In this document: positions 1 through 7,921 of the stretch, piece after piece
Layout of the letters: each line of letters opens with the position of its first letter
Numbering within the stretch: position 1 is the stretch's first letter
Origin: Gracilibacillus halotolerans
Lineage (GTDB): Bacteria > Bacillota > Bacilli > Bacillales > Amphibacillaceae
Assembly (NCBI RefSeq): GCF_014206945.1
Contig: NZ_JACHON010000012.1
Span: forward strand, 1-64,000
Direction: 5' to 3'
Length of the DNA: 64,000 nt
Notes under the pieces: generated by a model
The model's database searches: none
Told to the model about the DNA's origin: nothing
Seen by the model: the letters and a program-made list of their open reading frames with translations, nothing else
Translations under genes and position numbers: made by a program

Positions 1-14
1 TCTCTTTTGGCCAT
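1..14 (-). CDS. Start of a gene running off the left edge (partial)
   Basis: On the minus strand an ATG at position 14 opens a frame reading MAKR before the window ends. A GGGAGAG ribosome-binding site lies 8 bases upstream of it. Only the first few codons are visible, so no product can be named. It would be the next gene downstream of the DUF2779 nuclease on the same strand. Confidence 0.4.
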
Positions 15-159
15 AATTAATTCTCTCCCGACTTTTTATGAATCAAGTTTATATGACCTTAACGAATCTGTCCAATCAAGTGTAACCTATCCATACTGCT
101 TGGGAGCTTTTCCTATAGTCATCAAAATACTTCTTAACATACCATGGATTGAATTAATC

Positions 160-2160
160 TTACTTAACCATATCTGCCCATGCCTCATAAATCATCACCA
201 TAGCAAGCGTATCCAGCTCACAATATTTCAACATTCCCTTTTCCACTTCTTCTCTTAAATACTGAGGAATATTTTCAAATTGTAACCTTTCATAAGCAAC
301 CATAGCTGCTCCACCATTGTTTAGATCTTCATGTAAATCAATATATTCAAGGTCCTTTTCTGACAGGTCTGTGAATAGTTGCGGTAAAAGTTTATAAGGA
401 TCTGTCACTTGTCCATTTTCTTCAAATTGAACCCAAACTTGATTTTCAAAGTTTAGACTTTTTATCCCTTCTTTTGCACCGTATATTGGTTTAGAGTATT
501 TTTCTTTAATATAATCTGAACTGTTTAAGATAGCTGGTAATACTACTTTAATTGAATTGGAACCTTTCATATAAGGGTCGTAGTAATAATTTTGCACAAG
601 TTCCCATAGGTCCACCATATTTCTTGGACCTTCTGTTCTGTTGTTCTTTGGTCCTTTTTGAGTAATATTACGAATAAACTCGCATAATTCTTCCTTGTCT
701 TCTATGTATGACATATCTTTTTTTAATTGATCATAGATCACATTTAGGTATGTATTTTCATGTGTTGCATATCTGAATATGGTGCCGTGATCATTTTCTA
801 GTGCGGATTTTAAATTCCTAACAAATTCATAATTCGGAAAAACTCCTGGTTCAGTATTTAAATATTGACTCTTATGTTCAATTGTACCGTCTTCATGAAC
901 CATATGATGTGAAAATTGAAAAGCTATCCCTTCAAACGGGCTTCTCCCTTTATTAAACGGGATAACTGGTTGTGCAGTCTCGAAATCGATAAAGTGAAGT
1001 GGAAATGTCCATTTTTCCATTTCATTTTTAAGGTTTTCTTTATCTATCTCATAAGAGGTATCATTATTTACTGATTTTTCTATTTGAATCCATTGTCTAT
1101 TCGCACCAGCTAATGGAAGCTGATTAGTTGAGTCCTTAACAATTTCCTCTTTTTTCAACTGCGAAAACTTTAACCTGTTTTCTTCTATGAATAAATCCCT
1201 CTTCTGATAATGCAATTTCCATAAATCAAAGATTGTATCTTCTTCAAAATCTTCATCTTTCCAATTTAAATCTCTCTTGAAACATTCATGATAGCCGCTC
1301 TTAAGCCCTCTTTCCATTTCGTTGTCACTTGCTTTAAATTCACAACTCTTACAATTAAAACCTACTTTTGATTTTATTAATTGATCTTTTTTATAGTTCG
1401 CCGCAAAGTTCTTGATTAACTCAGAAAAAGTAATTTCTTCATCTAAATATTTATATTTATCTTTATACATAACTTGATGACACTTATCGTTCATGTCTAT
1501 CTCTATCAATAACTTTTCAGCACGCTCTTCTTCGGTTAATTCCGCACGTGATGTAACGTTTGCTCCATCACTATTTTTTGATATTTTAAACTTTTGATTT
1601 AGGCCATCACTAGGGCTTTTTGCATTTTTGTTAACTAGCATCAAGTATGGTGTAATCTCATTATCAGGAAGTGTCTTCTCAGCGACATACGTTTGAAATG
1701 CTACGTCCTGTATAAATGGTTTCCAATCTGATTTTAAACCACCTTTATCCTTACCTCTTGTCTTAACAAATATAGTATCTTTATTTTCATTATTGTAATC
1801 TATCGACTTAGCTTTCACTTCTATTAATTTAATGTCATTACCCTGTTTTACTAAAATGTCTACTCTAATCAAATAGTCTTCATATTTTAATGCCGCTTCA
1901 TAAATAATGCAGTTTTTTTGTTTAAGTAATTCACTTGTTTCTTCCACGGCTTTCTTATTGTCAAGGGTATCTATAGTTTGTCCACCTGGGTAGTAAGCCT
2001 TAGCCAACTCCCCAACCTGGAATCCTCCTTTAGATAAAGCTTCTAAAAATGGATCTTCAAGATTATTATTCGAATATTCTTCCTTCCCTATGTAAAAGAG
2101 TTTAGTAGGACATTCCATGGCAAGTTTAAAATGCGATTTGGTTAAATATCTAGTTTCCAT
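160..2160 (-). CDS. DUF2779 protein: RecB/Cas4-like nuclease fused to a DEDD-type exonuclease fold
   Basis: This 666-residue protein looks like two nuclease modules. The N-terminal half has a PD-(D/E)XK core: D101 in RVDILV and E114-x-K116 in IEVKAK. It also has one Cys near the N-terminus (C17) and three more at C270, C273 and C293, the Cas4/AddB-style layout for a 4Fe-4S cluster. The C-terminal half has HFIDFET (about 390-396), a later MVDLWEL Asp and a terminal CELDTLAM Asp, as in DnaQ-like DEDD exonucleases. That combination is the DUF2779 family, whose biological role is not established. It heads a minus-strand run with a WYL regulator and another nuclease, so a role in defence or DNA repair is an inference. 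The ATG start has a weak GAGGGAGA site just upstream. Confidence 0.8.
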   Translation of the reverse strand: METRYLTKSHFKLAMECPTKLFYIGKEEYSNNNLEDPFLEALSKGGFQVGELAKAYYPGGQTIDTLDNKKAVEETSELLKQKNCIIYEAALKYEDYLIRVDILVKQGNDIKLIEVKAKSIDYNNENKDTIFVKTRGKDKGGLKSDWKPFIQDVAFQTYVAEKTLPDNEITPYLMLVNKNAKSPSDGLNQKFKISKNSDGANVTSRAELTEEERAEKLLIEIDMNDKCHQVMYKDKYKYLDEEITFSELIKNFAANYKKDQLIKSKVGFNCKSCEFKASDNEMERGLKSGYHECFKRDLNWKDEDFEEDTIFDLWKLHYQKRDLFIEENRLKFSQLKKEEIVKDSTNQLPLAGANRQWIQIEKSVNNDTSYEIDKENLKNEMEKWTFPLHFIDFETAQPVIPFNKGRSPFEGIAFQFSHHMVHEDGTIEHKSQYLNTEPGVFPNYEFVRNLKSALENDHGTIFRYATHENTYLNVIYDQLKKDMSYIEDKEELCEFIRNITQKGPKNNRTEGPRNMVDLWELVQNYYYDPYMKGSNSIKVVLPAILNSSDYIKEKYSKPIYGAKEGIKSLNFENQVWVQFEENGQVTDPYKLLPQLFTDLSEKDLEYIDLHEDLNNGGAAMVAYERLQFENIPQYLREEVEKGMLKYCELDTLAMVMIYEAWADMVK

Positions 2161-2271
2161 TTCATTCTCCCTCTAGTCATTATATGAAAGTTTTCATTCT
2201 TATAAATCATTTATGAAATCATGATCCTTTTGAGATTTTTATAATCTATGTATTTGCTTAGAACTTTCTTA

Positions 2272-2313
2272 GGAGTAGTTCAAGATAAACAAAGAAATTA
2301 TCTTAAACACTCC
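2272..2313 (-). terminator. Stem-loop between the small unknown gene and the DUF2779 gene
   Basis: GGAGTAGTTCAAGATAA pairs with TTATCTTAAACACTCC across a 9-base loop, with a couple of mismatches. It lies in the 284-base gap between two minus-strand genes. The T-run on the minus strand is poor, so it may be a weak terminator or a processing signal. Confidence 0.45.
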
Positions 2314-2444
2314 CAAGTTTAAGTTCCGTATTCAGCTCCATTTAATGAATATTTAAGGATTTTCTAATTCATAAAATCTTTCATTATCTCTATAACCGCT
2401 AAGATAATTGAGCGCATACTCTTTTTTTAACTTACTTAGTCATC

Positions 2445-2768
2445 TTAGTTTGCCTTTATACATTCCCAAGAATAGGTTCCGTACTCTCCATTTTCCAGAT
2501 CATAATACAAGGCAATTTCTATTTCATGCACTCCTTCATCATCAGGAACTTCCCAGATTACAGTTATCGCCCTGTCATTGAGTTGTATAGATGGATATTC
2601 AGCAGCGAATTCTTCCATCTTACCTGCTTTAATTCCCTCTTCATTCAGCTCGATGAAAACTTTATACATCTTTCCATACAATCTACCCCTAACGGACTCT
2701 TTATACAGCTCATATTCTGTAATGAAGTCATCATCTATCTTGCATCCATTAATAATAATTTCTTCCAT
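2445..2768 (-). CDS. Small acidic protein of unknown function
   Basis: I do not recognise this 107-residue protein. It is acidic, without a signal peptide or membrane segment, and ends in an alternating hydrophobic/charged stretch (AITVIWEVPDD, then EIEIALYYD) that suggests a beta-rich fold. The start was set at the ATG at 2768 because GGAGGAG precedes it at good spacing; a start 12 codons further upstream lacks such a site. It is the first gene downstream of the duplicated promoter-like blocks at 2887-3102, which probably drive it. No function is proposed. Confidence 0.65.
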   Translation of the reverse strand: MEEIIINGCKIDDDFITEYELYKESVRGRLYGKMYKVFIELNEEGIKAGKMEEFAAEYPSIQLNDRAITVIWEVPDDEGVHEIEIALYYDLENGEYGTYSWECIKAN

Positions 2769-2886
2769 TTTTCCACTCCTCCTATAACGTTTAAAGTGGG
2801 GCAATTATTGCCCAAATATTAGATGAGCTTTATCTCCATTACAAATCGCCCATTGGCTAATTTAGCTTAACTTCTGCACATTATTA

Positions 2887-2921
2887 ATTATACAATTAGC
2901 GTTGGGTCATTTTTTGCACAT
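2887..2921 (-). promoter_or_regulatory. Promoter-like element, copy 1 (nearest the 107-aa gene)
   Basis: On the minus strand ATGTGCAAAAAATGAC is followed after 13 bases by TATAAT. The same box, spacing and -10 position recur at 3068-3102, 7052-7086 and 7287-7321. The box sits where a -35 would be and is partly palindromic, so it could be an operator or activator site. That use is inference. Confidence 0.55.
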
Positions 2922-3067
2922 CGCAATGCTTATTTTTTTCTTAAGTTAATAGATTCATTAAATAGTCAAAAATTCAATTGATAGTTTTCCCGAGCTTGAT
3001 CAAAATCTTTTTTTAATCTCTACAAATCTCACTTTGGCTAAATTTGCTTAACTTCTGTACATTATTA

Positions 3068-3102
3068 ATTATATAATTCGTGTTGGGTCATTTTTGACAC
3101 AT
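3068..3102 (-). promoter_or_regulatory. Promoter-like element, copy 2
   Basis: On the minus strand ATGTGTCAAAAATGAC, 13 bases, then TATAAT. This copy contains a perfect GTCA-N4-TGAC palindrome. It lies inside the right-hand block of the 181-bp duplication and reads toward copy 1 and the 107-residue gene. Confidence 0.5.
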
Positions 3103-3155
3103 CGCAATGCTTATTTTTCTAAAATTAATGGATTCAATAGATAGACAAAAGATTT

Positions 3156-4247
3156 TTATTGATAGTTTGCCCGAGCTTGATCGATATCTTTCTTTATCTC
3201 ATCTACCAAACTTTCAGGTGATAATACTCTAACATGCAGGGCATATTGCAAAGCCCACTTCCTCAAAGCAATTCTATTCACTCTCACATTAGCTGTTAAT
3301 TCCTCTTCTGTTTGATCTGAAAAACTAATATTATCTGTTCCGAACCAATCAATAAATTCATTGAGGAAATGCCTATGAAATCTTAATCGCACCGAAGTAG
3401 ACTCCCCTGTAAACACATATATATGTTCTTCCATATGTTTCGGTAGGTTAAGTCCATGTTCTAGCCCATTTACTTCTCTCATTGGCTTTCGATTTTCTTG
3501 AAGCAATTTTATATTCGTAATCCTATCAACTCTGTAATGGGAGATATTATCGTAACGATCGTTGTTACAGACTAAGTAATAGCGACCATTTGTAGCAACC
3601 ATTTGATAAGGATTAATAATATATTCTCTTTCTATCCCATCTTGGTTTGTTTGCGGCTTCAAAACTAACCTCGACTTTTCATCAACATCATACCTATTAT
3701 ATTGAAAAGATACTTGCTTAGATTTACTAATAGCTTCATCTAGAATTTCAATATTATAAAACAAATCATTATTTTTAAGTCCGCTATTCGGAACGCTGCG
3801 TATATGATTCATTCTTGAATTAAAATGCTTACTCGTTAGATTCTCCAATTTTTCGATTAATTCTTCTTGTTGATTATTAGGTATATGTTTGGAAAAAAGA
3901 ATACTATCTATAATAAGACGGAGTTCTCCATTGCTAAAATCATGAACGTAACCGAAATCAGAAAATACCTCTGATATCTCTTCTTCGTCAGCATCTTTAT
4001 TTTTTCTCTTACGTATTTTAGTACTATATAAAATTTCATTTGCATCCTCGCGCTCACTATACCTTATTAATTTTTCTATATTATTTTTAACAGTTTTTCT
4101 TTTAACCGATGTGTCGTAGTCTCTTTCCAATATTTCTATAATTTGATTCTGAGTGATTCTATGATCTTCATCAGTATGCTTTTGTAATATTTTCAATAAA
4201 TCTAGTATTAGTATTTTTTCTGCCGTATACAAATAAATCACCATCAC
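3156..4247 (-). CDS. WYL-domain transcriptional regulator
   Basis: This protein of about 362 residues has an N-terminal winged-helix region (about 1-70, with QNQIIEILERDYDTSVKRKTV-like helices) and a C-terminal WYL domain. The WYL core is visible around residues 215-245 as NGRYYLVCNNDRYDNISHYR, followed by RVDRITNI. A basic stretch, RKRKNK, lies between. WYL proteins are DNA-binding regulators that often sense nucleic-acid or nucleotide ligands and commonly accompany phage-defence genes. Here it lies between two nuclease genes on the same strand, which fits that setting. The start is uncertain: two adjacent ATGs with only a weak AAGTAAGTG-type site. Its 3' end is duplicated downstream (see the 2839-3201 repeat). 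Confidence 0.85.
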   Translation of the reverse strand: MMVIYLYTAEKILILDLLKILQKHTDEDHRITQNQIIEILERDYDTSVKRKTVKNNIEKLIRYSEREDANEILYSTKIRKRKNKDADEEEISEVFSDFGYVHDFSNGELRLIIDSILFSKHIPNNQQEELIEKLENLTSKHFNSRMNHIRSVPNSGLKNNDLFYNIEILDEAISKSKQVSFQYNRYDVDEKSRLVLKPQTNQDGIEREYIINPYQMVATNGRYYLVCNNDRYDNISHYRVDRITNIKLLQENRKPMREVNGLEHGLNLPKHMEEHIYVFTGESTSVRLRFHRHFLNEFIDWFGTDNISFSDQTEEELTANVRVNRIALRKWALQYALHVRVLSPESLVDEIKKDIDQARANYQ

Positions 4248-4436
4248 TTACTTTATGTTTGGGTGTGCTATCATTCAATACATATTGAACAGGGGTATTG
4301 ACCTACTAGGCGATGTTGGAAACTATATAGAAAAATCTGGAAGGTTATGCATTGAGCCAGATAGATTATAAATTACTTGATTAATAAATTTGGCGTGTGA
4401 TATTCTTTCATCATAACCTTCCTTATCTCACCGTTA

Positions 4437-5792
4437 TTACTCTACTACTTTATTATTTAACTCTTGAATCGCTTTCAATACATACTCTTCCATGAGTGTC
4501 TCTAAACCTATATCTCCACCGTCTTTGTGGCTTATTCTATCTTCTAGAATTTGTTCGTTTTTTACGCTGAATTGTCTATTTGCTACATGTTTCGACAAGT
4601 GAATAATAGTCTTCTCTGGATTTGCTAATAGCTGAATTCCATCGTTTGGAAAATAGCCATGTGAATCTCCTGATAAGTAGATTCGATATTTGTTATCTTT
4701 CTGATAGAGGTAGAGTCCTTGACCTTTTCCTCTTGTTAATTCAATTTTGTCATAATCTAAGTTGTATTTTTCAATGAGTTCCGTCTTTATAGGAGAGATT
4801 GTTTCCCTGACCTTATACATTCTAAGAAAGTCGGTGTCTAACTTTTTATCTGCAGACAGGTAATTATATATTTTTCGCATCAGAATTCTAACCGCATCAT
4901 TCGGATTATGGTTTTGGATTTGTGCTTTTGTATAATCCTTTATGATTAATATAAGATCTTTTATTTCCGAATCCTTGTCATCATCTAGTGCCAGCAATTG
5001 ATCGAGATACTTAGAATCTGTTTCATGTTGAATTTCATTAGCTAATTCAAGTGTTAGTTCTCTTTCCTTATCGGTAAGAGTTTCCCTAATATATTGGTGA
5101 TCTTTCTGTAAGTAGTCAATGCTTCTTTGTAAATCATCCTTGAAGTCAGAGATAATCTTTTTGGTATCTTCTATATACCGATCATCTGATTCTAAGAGAT
5201 ATTCTTCGAACACTTGTTGAATGATGTCGATCAGTTCCTGATAACTCACAGGATGCCAATTCTTATTTGATGGTTCTTCTTTTAATGGAGTTAAGTATAT
5301 GTAATGAGGATGAATGTCTTGATTAAGCTGCCTTATCCTCTTATTTAATAACACTTCATACTTGTCTAATTGTGATTGGAATCCTGTTGTTTTACCTTCT
5401 TTCGCATATTGTTTCACTTCTATCGCTAGACACATATTTTGCGAGAGGTCCATATATAATACGTCAATATCCATATCTTCCGCTGTAGCTTTTATTGCCT
5501 TATTTTTTTCTGGTTGGAAGTTATAGTTTCCACCAATGAGTTCAACTAGTTTATGAGCAAAGATGTTTCCAAGATTATGCGTTTCATTCGCGTCCACTAG
5601 CCATCTCAACATTCTTGACGAGCGAGTTTCATGAGCGGATCGATCCTGTGTACCTTTACTCTCACCGTATTCTAATATTGTCCAAAAGTTTGGTTTTTTC
5701 ATTAATTGGAGATGATTTCTTACCCAGGTTAATTCCTTAAAGGTTTTAATCTTTTCTAAGTATGTTTGATAATCAACTGAGCTATAAGTCAT
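4437..5792 (-). CDS. PD-(D/E)XK nuclease superfamily protein
   Basis: This 451-residue protein has the active-site pattern of the PD-(D/E)XK fold. An early helix carries E55 (HETRSSRMLRWL), D110 lies in DIDVLYMD, and E125-x-K127 lies in AIEVKQ. The remainder, about 200-451, is helical, with coiled-coil-like charged stretches, and ends in a small beta-rich domain (KGQGLYLYQ, YRIYLSG). This matches the PF14281-type family, mostly of unknown biological role. It is 189 bases upstream of the WYL regulator on the same strand and could be co-transcribed with it. A role in DNA restriction is plausible from the fold and context but not shown. Confidence 0.75.
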   Translation of the reverse strand: MTYSSVDYQTYLEKIKTFKELTWVRNHLQLMKKPNFWTILEYGESKGTQDRSAHETRSSRMLRWLVDANETHNLGNIFAHKLVELIGGNYNFQPEKNKAIKATAEDMDIDVLYMDLSQNMCLAIEVKQYAKEGKTTGFQSQLDKYEVLLNKRIRQLNQDIHPHYIYLTPLKEEPSNKNWHPVSYQELIDIIQQVFEEYLLESDDRYIEDTKKIISDFKDDLQRSIDYLQKDHQYIRETLTDKERELTLELANEIQHETDSKYLDQLLALDDDKDSEIKDLILIIKDYTKAQIQNHNPNDAVRILMRKIYNYLSADKKLDTDFLRMYKVRETISPIKTELIEKYNLDYDKIELTRGKGQGLYLYQKDNKYRIYLSGDSHGYFPNDGIQLLANPEKTIIHLSKHVANRQFSVKNEQILEDRISHKDGGDIGLETLMEEYVLKAIQELNNKVVE

Positions 5793-6039
5793 ATAAATCT
5801 TTCCTCTCTTCTTTATAATTATAATTTCTCTAACTATATTATGTAGTACATTATACTTATCATCTCGTAATGTGAATTAATATTCAAATAATTACATTCT
5901 CCTAATTTAACATCGTGAAGGATATAAAATTTATTTGTTAATATCGACATATCCCTAATAAACTTTAATAATCCCATTTAAATTAGGTGTTTAGAACTAC
6001 TCAATTAACATATGAATATTCCTATCATTCAATCATCAC

Positions 6040-7011
6040 TTAGATATTCTCATAGATTTTTCTCTCTTTTCGTACCGCTAATGCTAGTGCTTTTTTTACC
6101 CTATTTACCTTAGAGAATTTATCCTTTAAGTGTTGCTTACTTGCTTCTACTATACTGTTATCGATTATTTCATCTTTCTCATTTATATAAAGATTTACAA
6201 TATTATTTTCAGCGAGAGGGTGATAAGATTTAACAGAAGCTATCATTTCATCCTTATATTCCTCGAACTCTGATACTTCTTTGTATATATTAGGTATAAC
6301 CTCCTTACCTCTATCATCTATATATCCCCATAATCCATTTCGCAAAAATGGATTTAATCGAGAGTATGGTGAAATGATAATTCGATCATAAAAACCTGTA
6401 ATAATTTCACCAGCAGCATTAATCAATGCTTCTCTTCCATTTTTTCTGAATTTAGTAATCCGACTATCTTCTATGAATTCTGCTAGTTCACAACCATGCT
6501 TCAACATAAGTATGGAACGACTTGTCGTATCCATAAGTCCTTGTCTTCCATCCAATTCTTGAATTTTCGCAAGTCCACATTCAGAAAAACCACCTGCATA
6601 TTTGAATGTGTTGTTTATAGCTTTATTTCCATTTTTGTATATGTACTTATATTCACCATTCTTCGACACAGCAGCAAATCCGAATTTGAAAGTGGATCCT
6701 GAATCGTATACTGGATCAATCACGAACTCATTATCTATGTTTATATATCCACCTAATCCATTATCACTTACAACGAAAGCTAAGCCATTTTCCGAGAATG
6801 GATACGCCATCCTATACTCCATTGGTATAACCAATTTGCCATTCAAGTCGATATAACCATATTTCCCATCCTTCTCAACCTGACAGAAATCGTTACTTGG
6901 ATAATATAATGTATCAATATCAATCTTAGGCTGGACCAAGATTTTTCCTTTACTGTCGATAATACATGGCTTCCCATTCTCAGCTTTAATCATATTATCT
7001 CTATTCATCAT
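6040..7011 (-). CDS. WG-repeat protein
   Basis: This 323-residue protein has several WG/KWG-type repeats of roughly 25-45 residues, for example KDGKYGYIDLNGKLVIPMEY, then NGLGGYINIDNEFVIDPVY, then NGLWGYIDDRGKEVIPNIY. These are typical of the PF14903 family, thought to form beta-structured interaction surfaces. The tail (about 285-323) is basic and helical. There is no signal peptide, so a cytoplasmic protein is likely. The ATG at 7011 follows AAGGAGAGG at good spacing. Two copies of the promoter-like element seen at 2887-3102 lie upstream, so this gene and the 107-residue gene may share control. Confidence 0.8.
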   Translation of the reverse strand: MMNRDNMIKAENGKPCIIDSKGKILVQPKIDIDTLYYPSNDFCQVEKDGKYGYIDLNGKLVIPMEYRMAYPFSENGLAFVVSDNGLGGYINIDNEFVIDPVYDSGSTFKFGFAAVSKNGEYKYIYKNGNKAINNTFKYAGGFSECGLAKIQELDGRQGLMDTTSRSILMLKHGCELAEFIEDSRITKFRKNGREALINAAGEIITGFYDRIIISPYSRLNPFLRNGLWGYIDDRGKEVIPNIYKEVSEFEEYKDEMIASVKSYHPLAENNIVNLYINEKDEIIDNSIVEASKQHLKDKFSKVNRVKKALALAVRKERKIYENI

Positions 7012-7051
7012 TTTATCCTCTCCTTGATGTTTTCATTTGCTTGTTATATTT

Positions 7052-7086
7052 ATCGTACGATTCTCGATGTGTCATTTTTTGCACAT
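7052..7086 (-). promoter_or_regulatory. Promoter-like element, copy 3 (ahead of the WG gene)
   Basis: On the minus strand ATGTGCAAAAAATGACACAT, then a -10-like TACGAT placed 13 bases after ATGAC. The box is a perfect ATGTG-N10-CACAT inverted repeat. It ends about 40 bases upstream of the WG-repeat gene start. Confidence 0.55.
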
Positions 7087-7171
7087 TAAAATTTTATTTG
7101 TATTTTATAATTGAAGATAATTCCCCAGCTAACAATCTTGATATATTTTAATAAGGGGTTATTAATTGAGT

Positions 7172-7243
7172 CTATGATTGCCTTCTTTCATTTGCGATAT
7201 CCTCGGTGAATTTCATTTCTACTTCATATAATTTACGTTCCAA
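7172..7243 (-). CDS. Possible 23-residue remnant ORF between the promoter copies
   Basis: A TTG at 7243, preceded by GAGGGGG at 7 bases, opens a frame of 23 codons beginning MERKLYEVEMKF. It lies directly downstream of promoter copy 4 and upstream of promoter copy 3. The likeliest reading is the stub left when a gene between the duplicated promoters was deleted; a real micropeptide is possible. Confidence 0.3.
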   Translation of the reverse strand: MERKLYEVEMKFTEDIANERRQS

Positions 7244-7286
7244 TTATTAACCCCCTCTTTGATGCTTTCTTTTGCTTGTTATATTC

Positions 7287-7321
7287 ATCGTACGATTTTC
7301 AATGTGTCATTTTTTATACAT
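7287..7321 (-). promoter_or_regulatory. Promoter-like element, copy 4
   Basis: On the minus strand ATGTATAAAAAATGAC, 13 bases, then TACGAT. It has the same layout as copy 3, with two changes in one half of the inverted repeat. It reads into the 23-codon remnant ORF. Confidence 0.5.
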
Positions 7322-7498
7322 TAAAAATTTTACTGTATGTTAAAATTGAAGTTAATTCCCCGGCTAACAAGCTTGATATATTTTAATAAGCGGGTTATAA
7401 ATTGAGTGTATAACTTGCCTACTTACTATAGCGTAATTTCGATTCATCAGTTAGTTATTGTTATTAGATGAATAACAACAGAAACTTTTACTTAGTAG

Positions 7499-7921
7499 CT
7501 TTTACATAGCGTTAAAATTATTAAATTAATAATTATATTATTTTTAATATTTTGGGTAGTTAAATTCTTACGCAAACATACAAAAAGAAAACCTGAAATA
7601 GATATAAATGATTTCATTGAAACAACAAAATTACTAAATAAAAATACCATCTATGCTAAAAAATTATATAAACTAAAAGATGAGCTTAAAAAAAGAAACT
7701 TCGACAGACCAGGCATTGCTATCTTTACAAACCTTAAGAATACTAAAGTTTATGTTAGACGATACGATATCGACCTTTTAATGGGAGTAAGTTATACAAT
7801 GAGAGGTTCAGGTAGTGAAGATATACATAGAGATATAAAATCTGGAGACAACTTCATGATAACATTTATAACGTTAGTCGATAGTATTTTCCACGACTTA
7901 GACAGCCTAGAAATACAATAA
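7499..7921 (+). pseudogene. GIY-YIG nuclease-like fragment without a start codon
   Basis: An open frame of 140 codons begins after a TAG and has no ATG, GTG or TTG in its first half. It has a hydrophobic start (IILFLIFWVV), a basic/charged middle, then GIAIFTNLKNTKVYV followed by LLMGVSYTMRGSGSEDIHRD. This resembles the GIY...YVG core and following region of GIY-YIG nucleases, but the GIY Tyr and the second Gly are altered. An ATG at 7468 lies in a different frame (MNNNRNFYLVAFT, then stop), so the true 5' end may be lost by frameshift. The 3' end overlaps the next open frame by 11 bases. Confidence 0.45.

Larger units (their letters stand above)
2839..3201. repeat. Imperfect tandem duplication (~181 bp x 2) carrying a promoter and the WYL gene tail
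   Basis: Two adjacent blocks, about 2839-3020 and 3020-3201, are clearly the same sequence with scattered substitutions and small indels. Each runs from ACAAATC through GGCTAA, AACTTCTG, CATTATTAATTATA, GTTGGGTCATTTTT, CACATCGCAATGC and ends with a CCCGAGCTTGATC segment. In the right-hand block that last segment is the 3' end of the WYL gene (stop at 3156). The left-hand block is therefore a decayed copy of that gene end plus its downstream promoter region. The 387-base gap 2769-3155 holds nothing else that I can see. Confidence 0.85.
7016..7421. repeat. Duplicated promoter block (two ~170-bp copies, 236 bp apart)
   Basis: Blocks 7016-7186 and 7252-7421 match closely. Shared landmarks are TTTGCTTGTTATATT, ATCGTACGATT, ATGTGTCATTTTTT, ATTCCCC-GCTAACAA and CTTGATATATTTTAATAAG. 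The 65 bases between them hold a short remnant frame. The 487-base stretch 7012-7498 contains this repeat and no intact long gene. Confidence 0.85.

Noticed and set aside
2839-3201. CRISPR-like direct repeats
   Set aside because: Only two long copies, no short regular repeat/spacer pattern, and no cas genes; it is a simple duplication.
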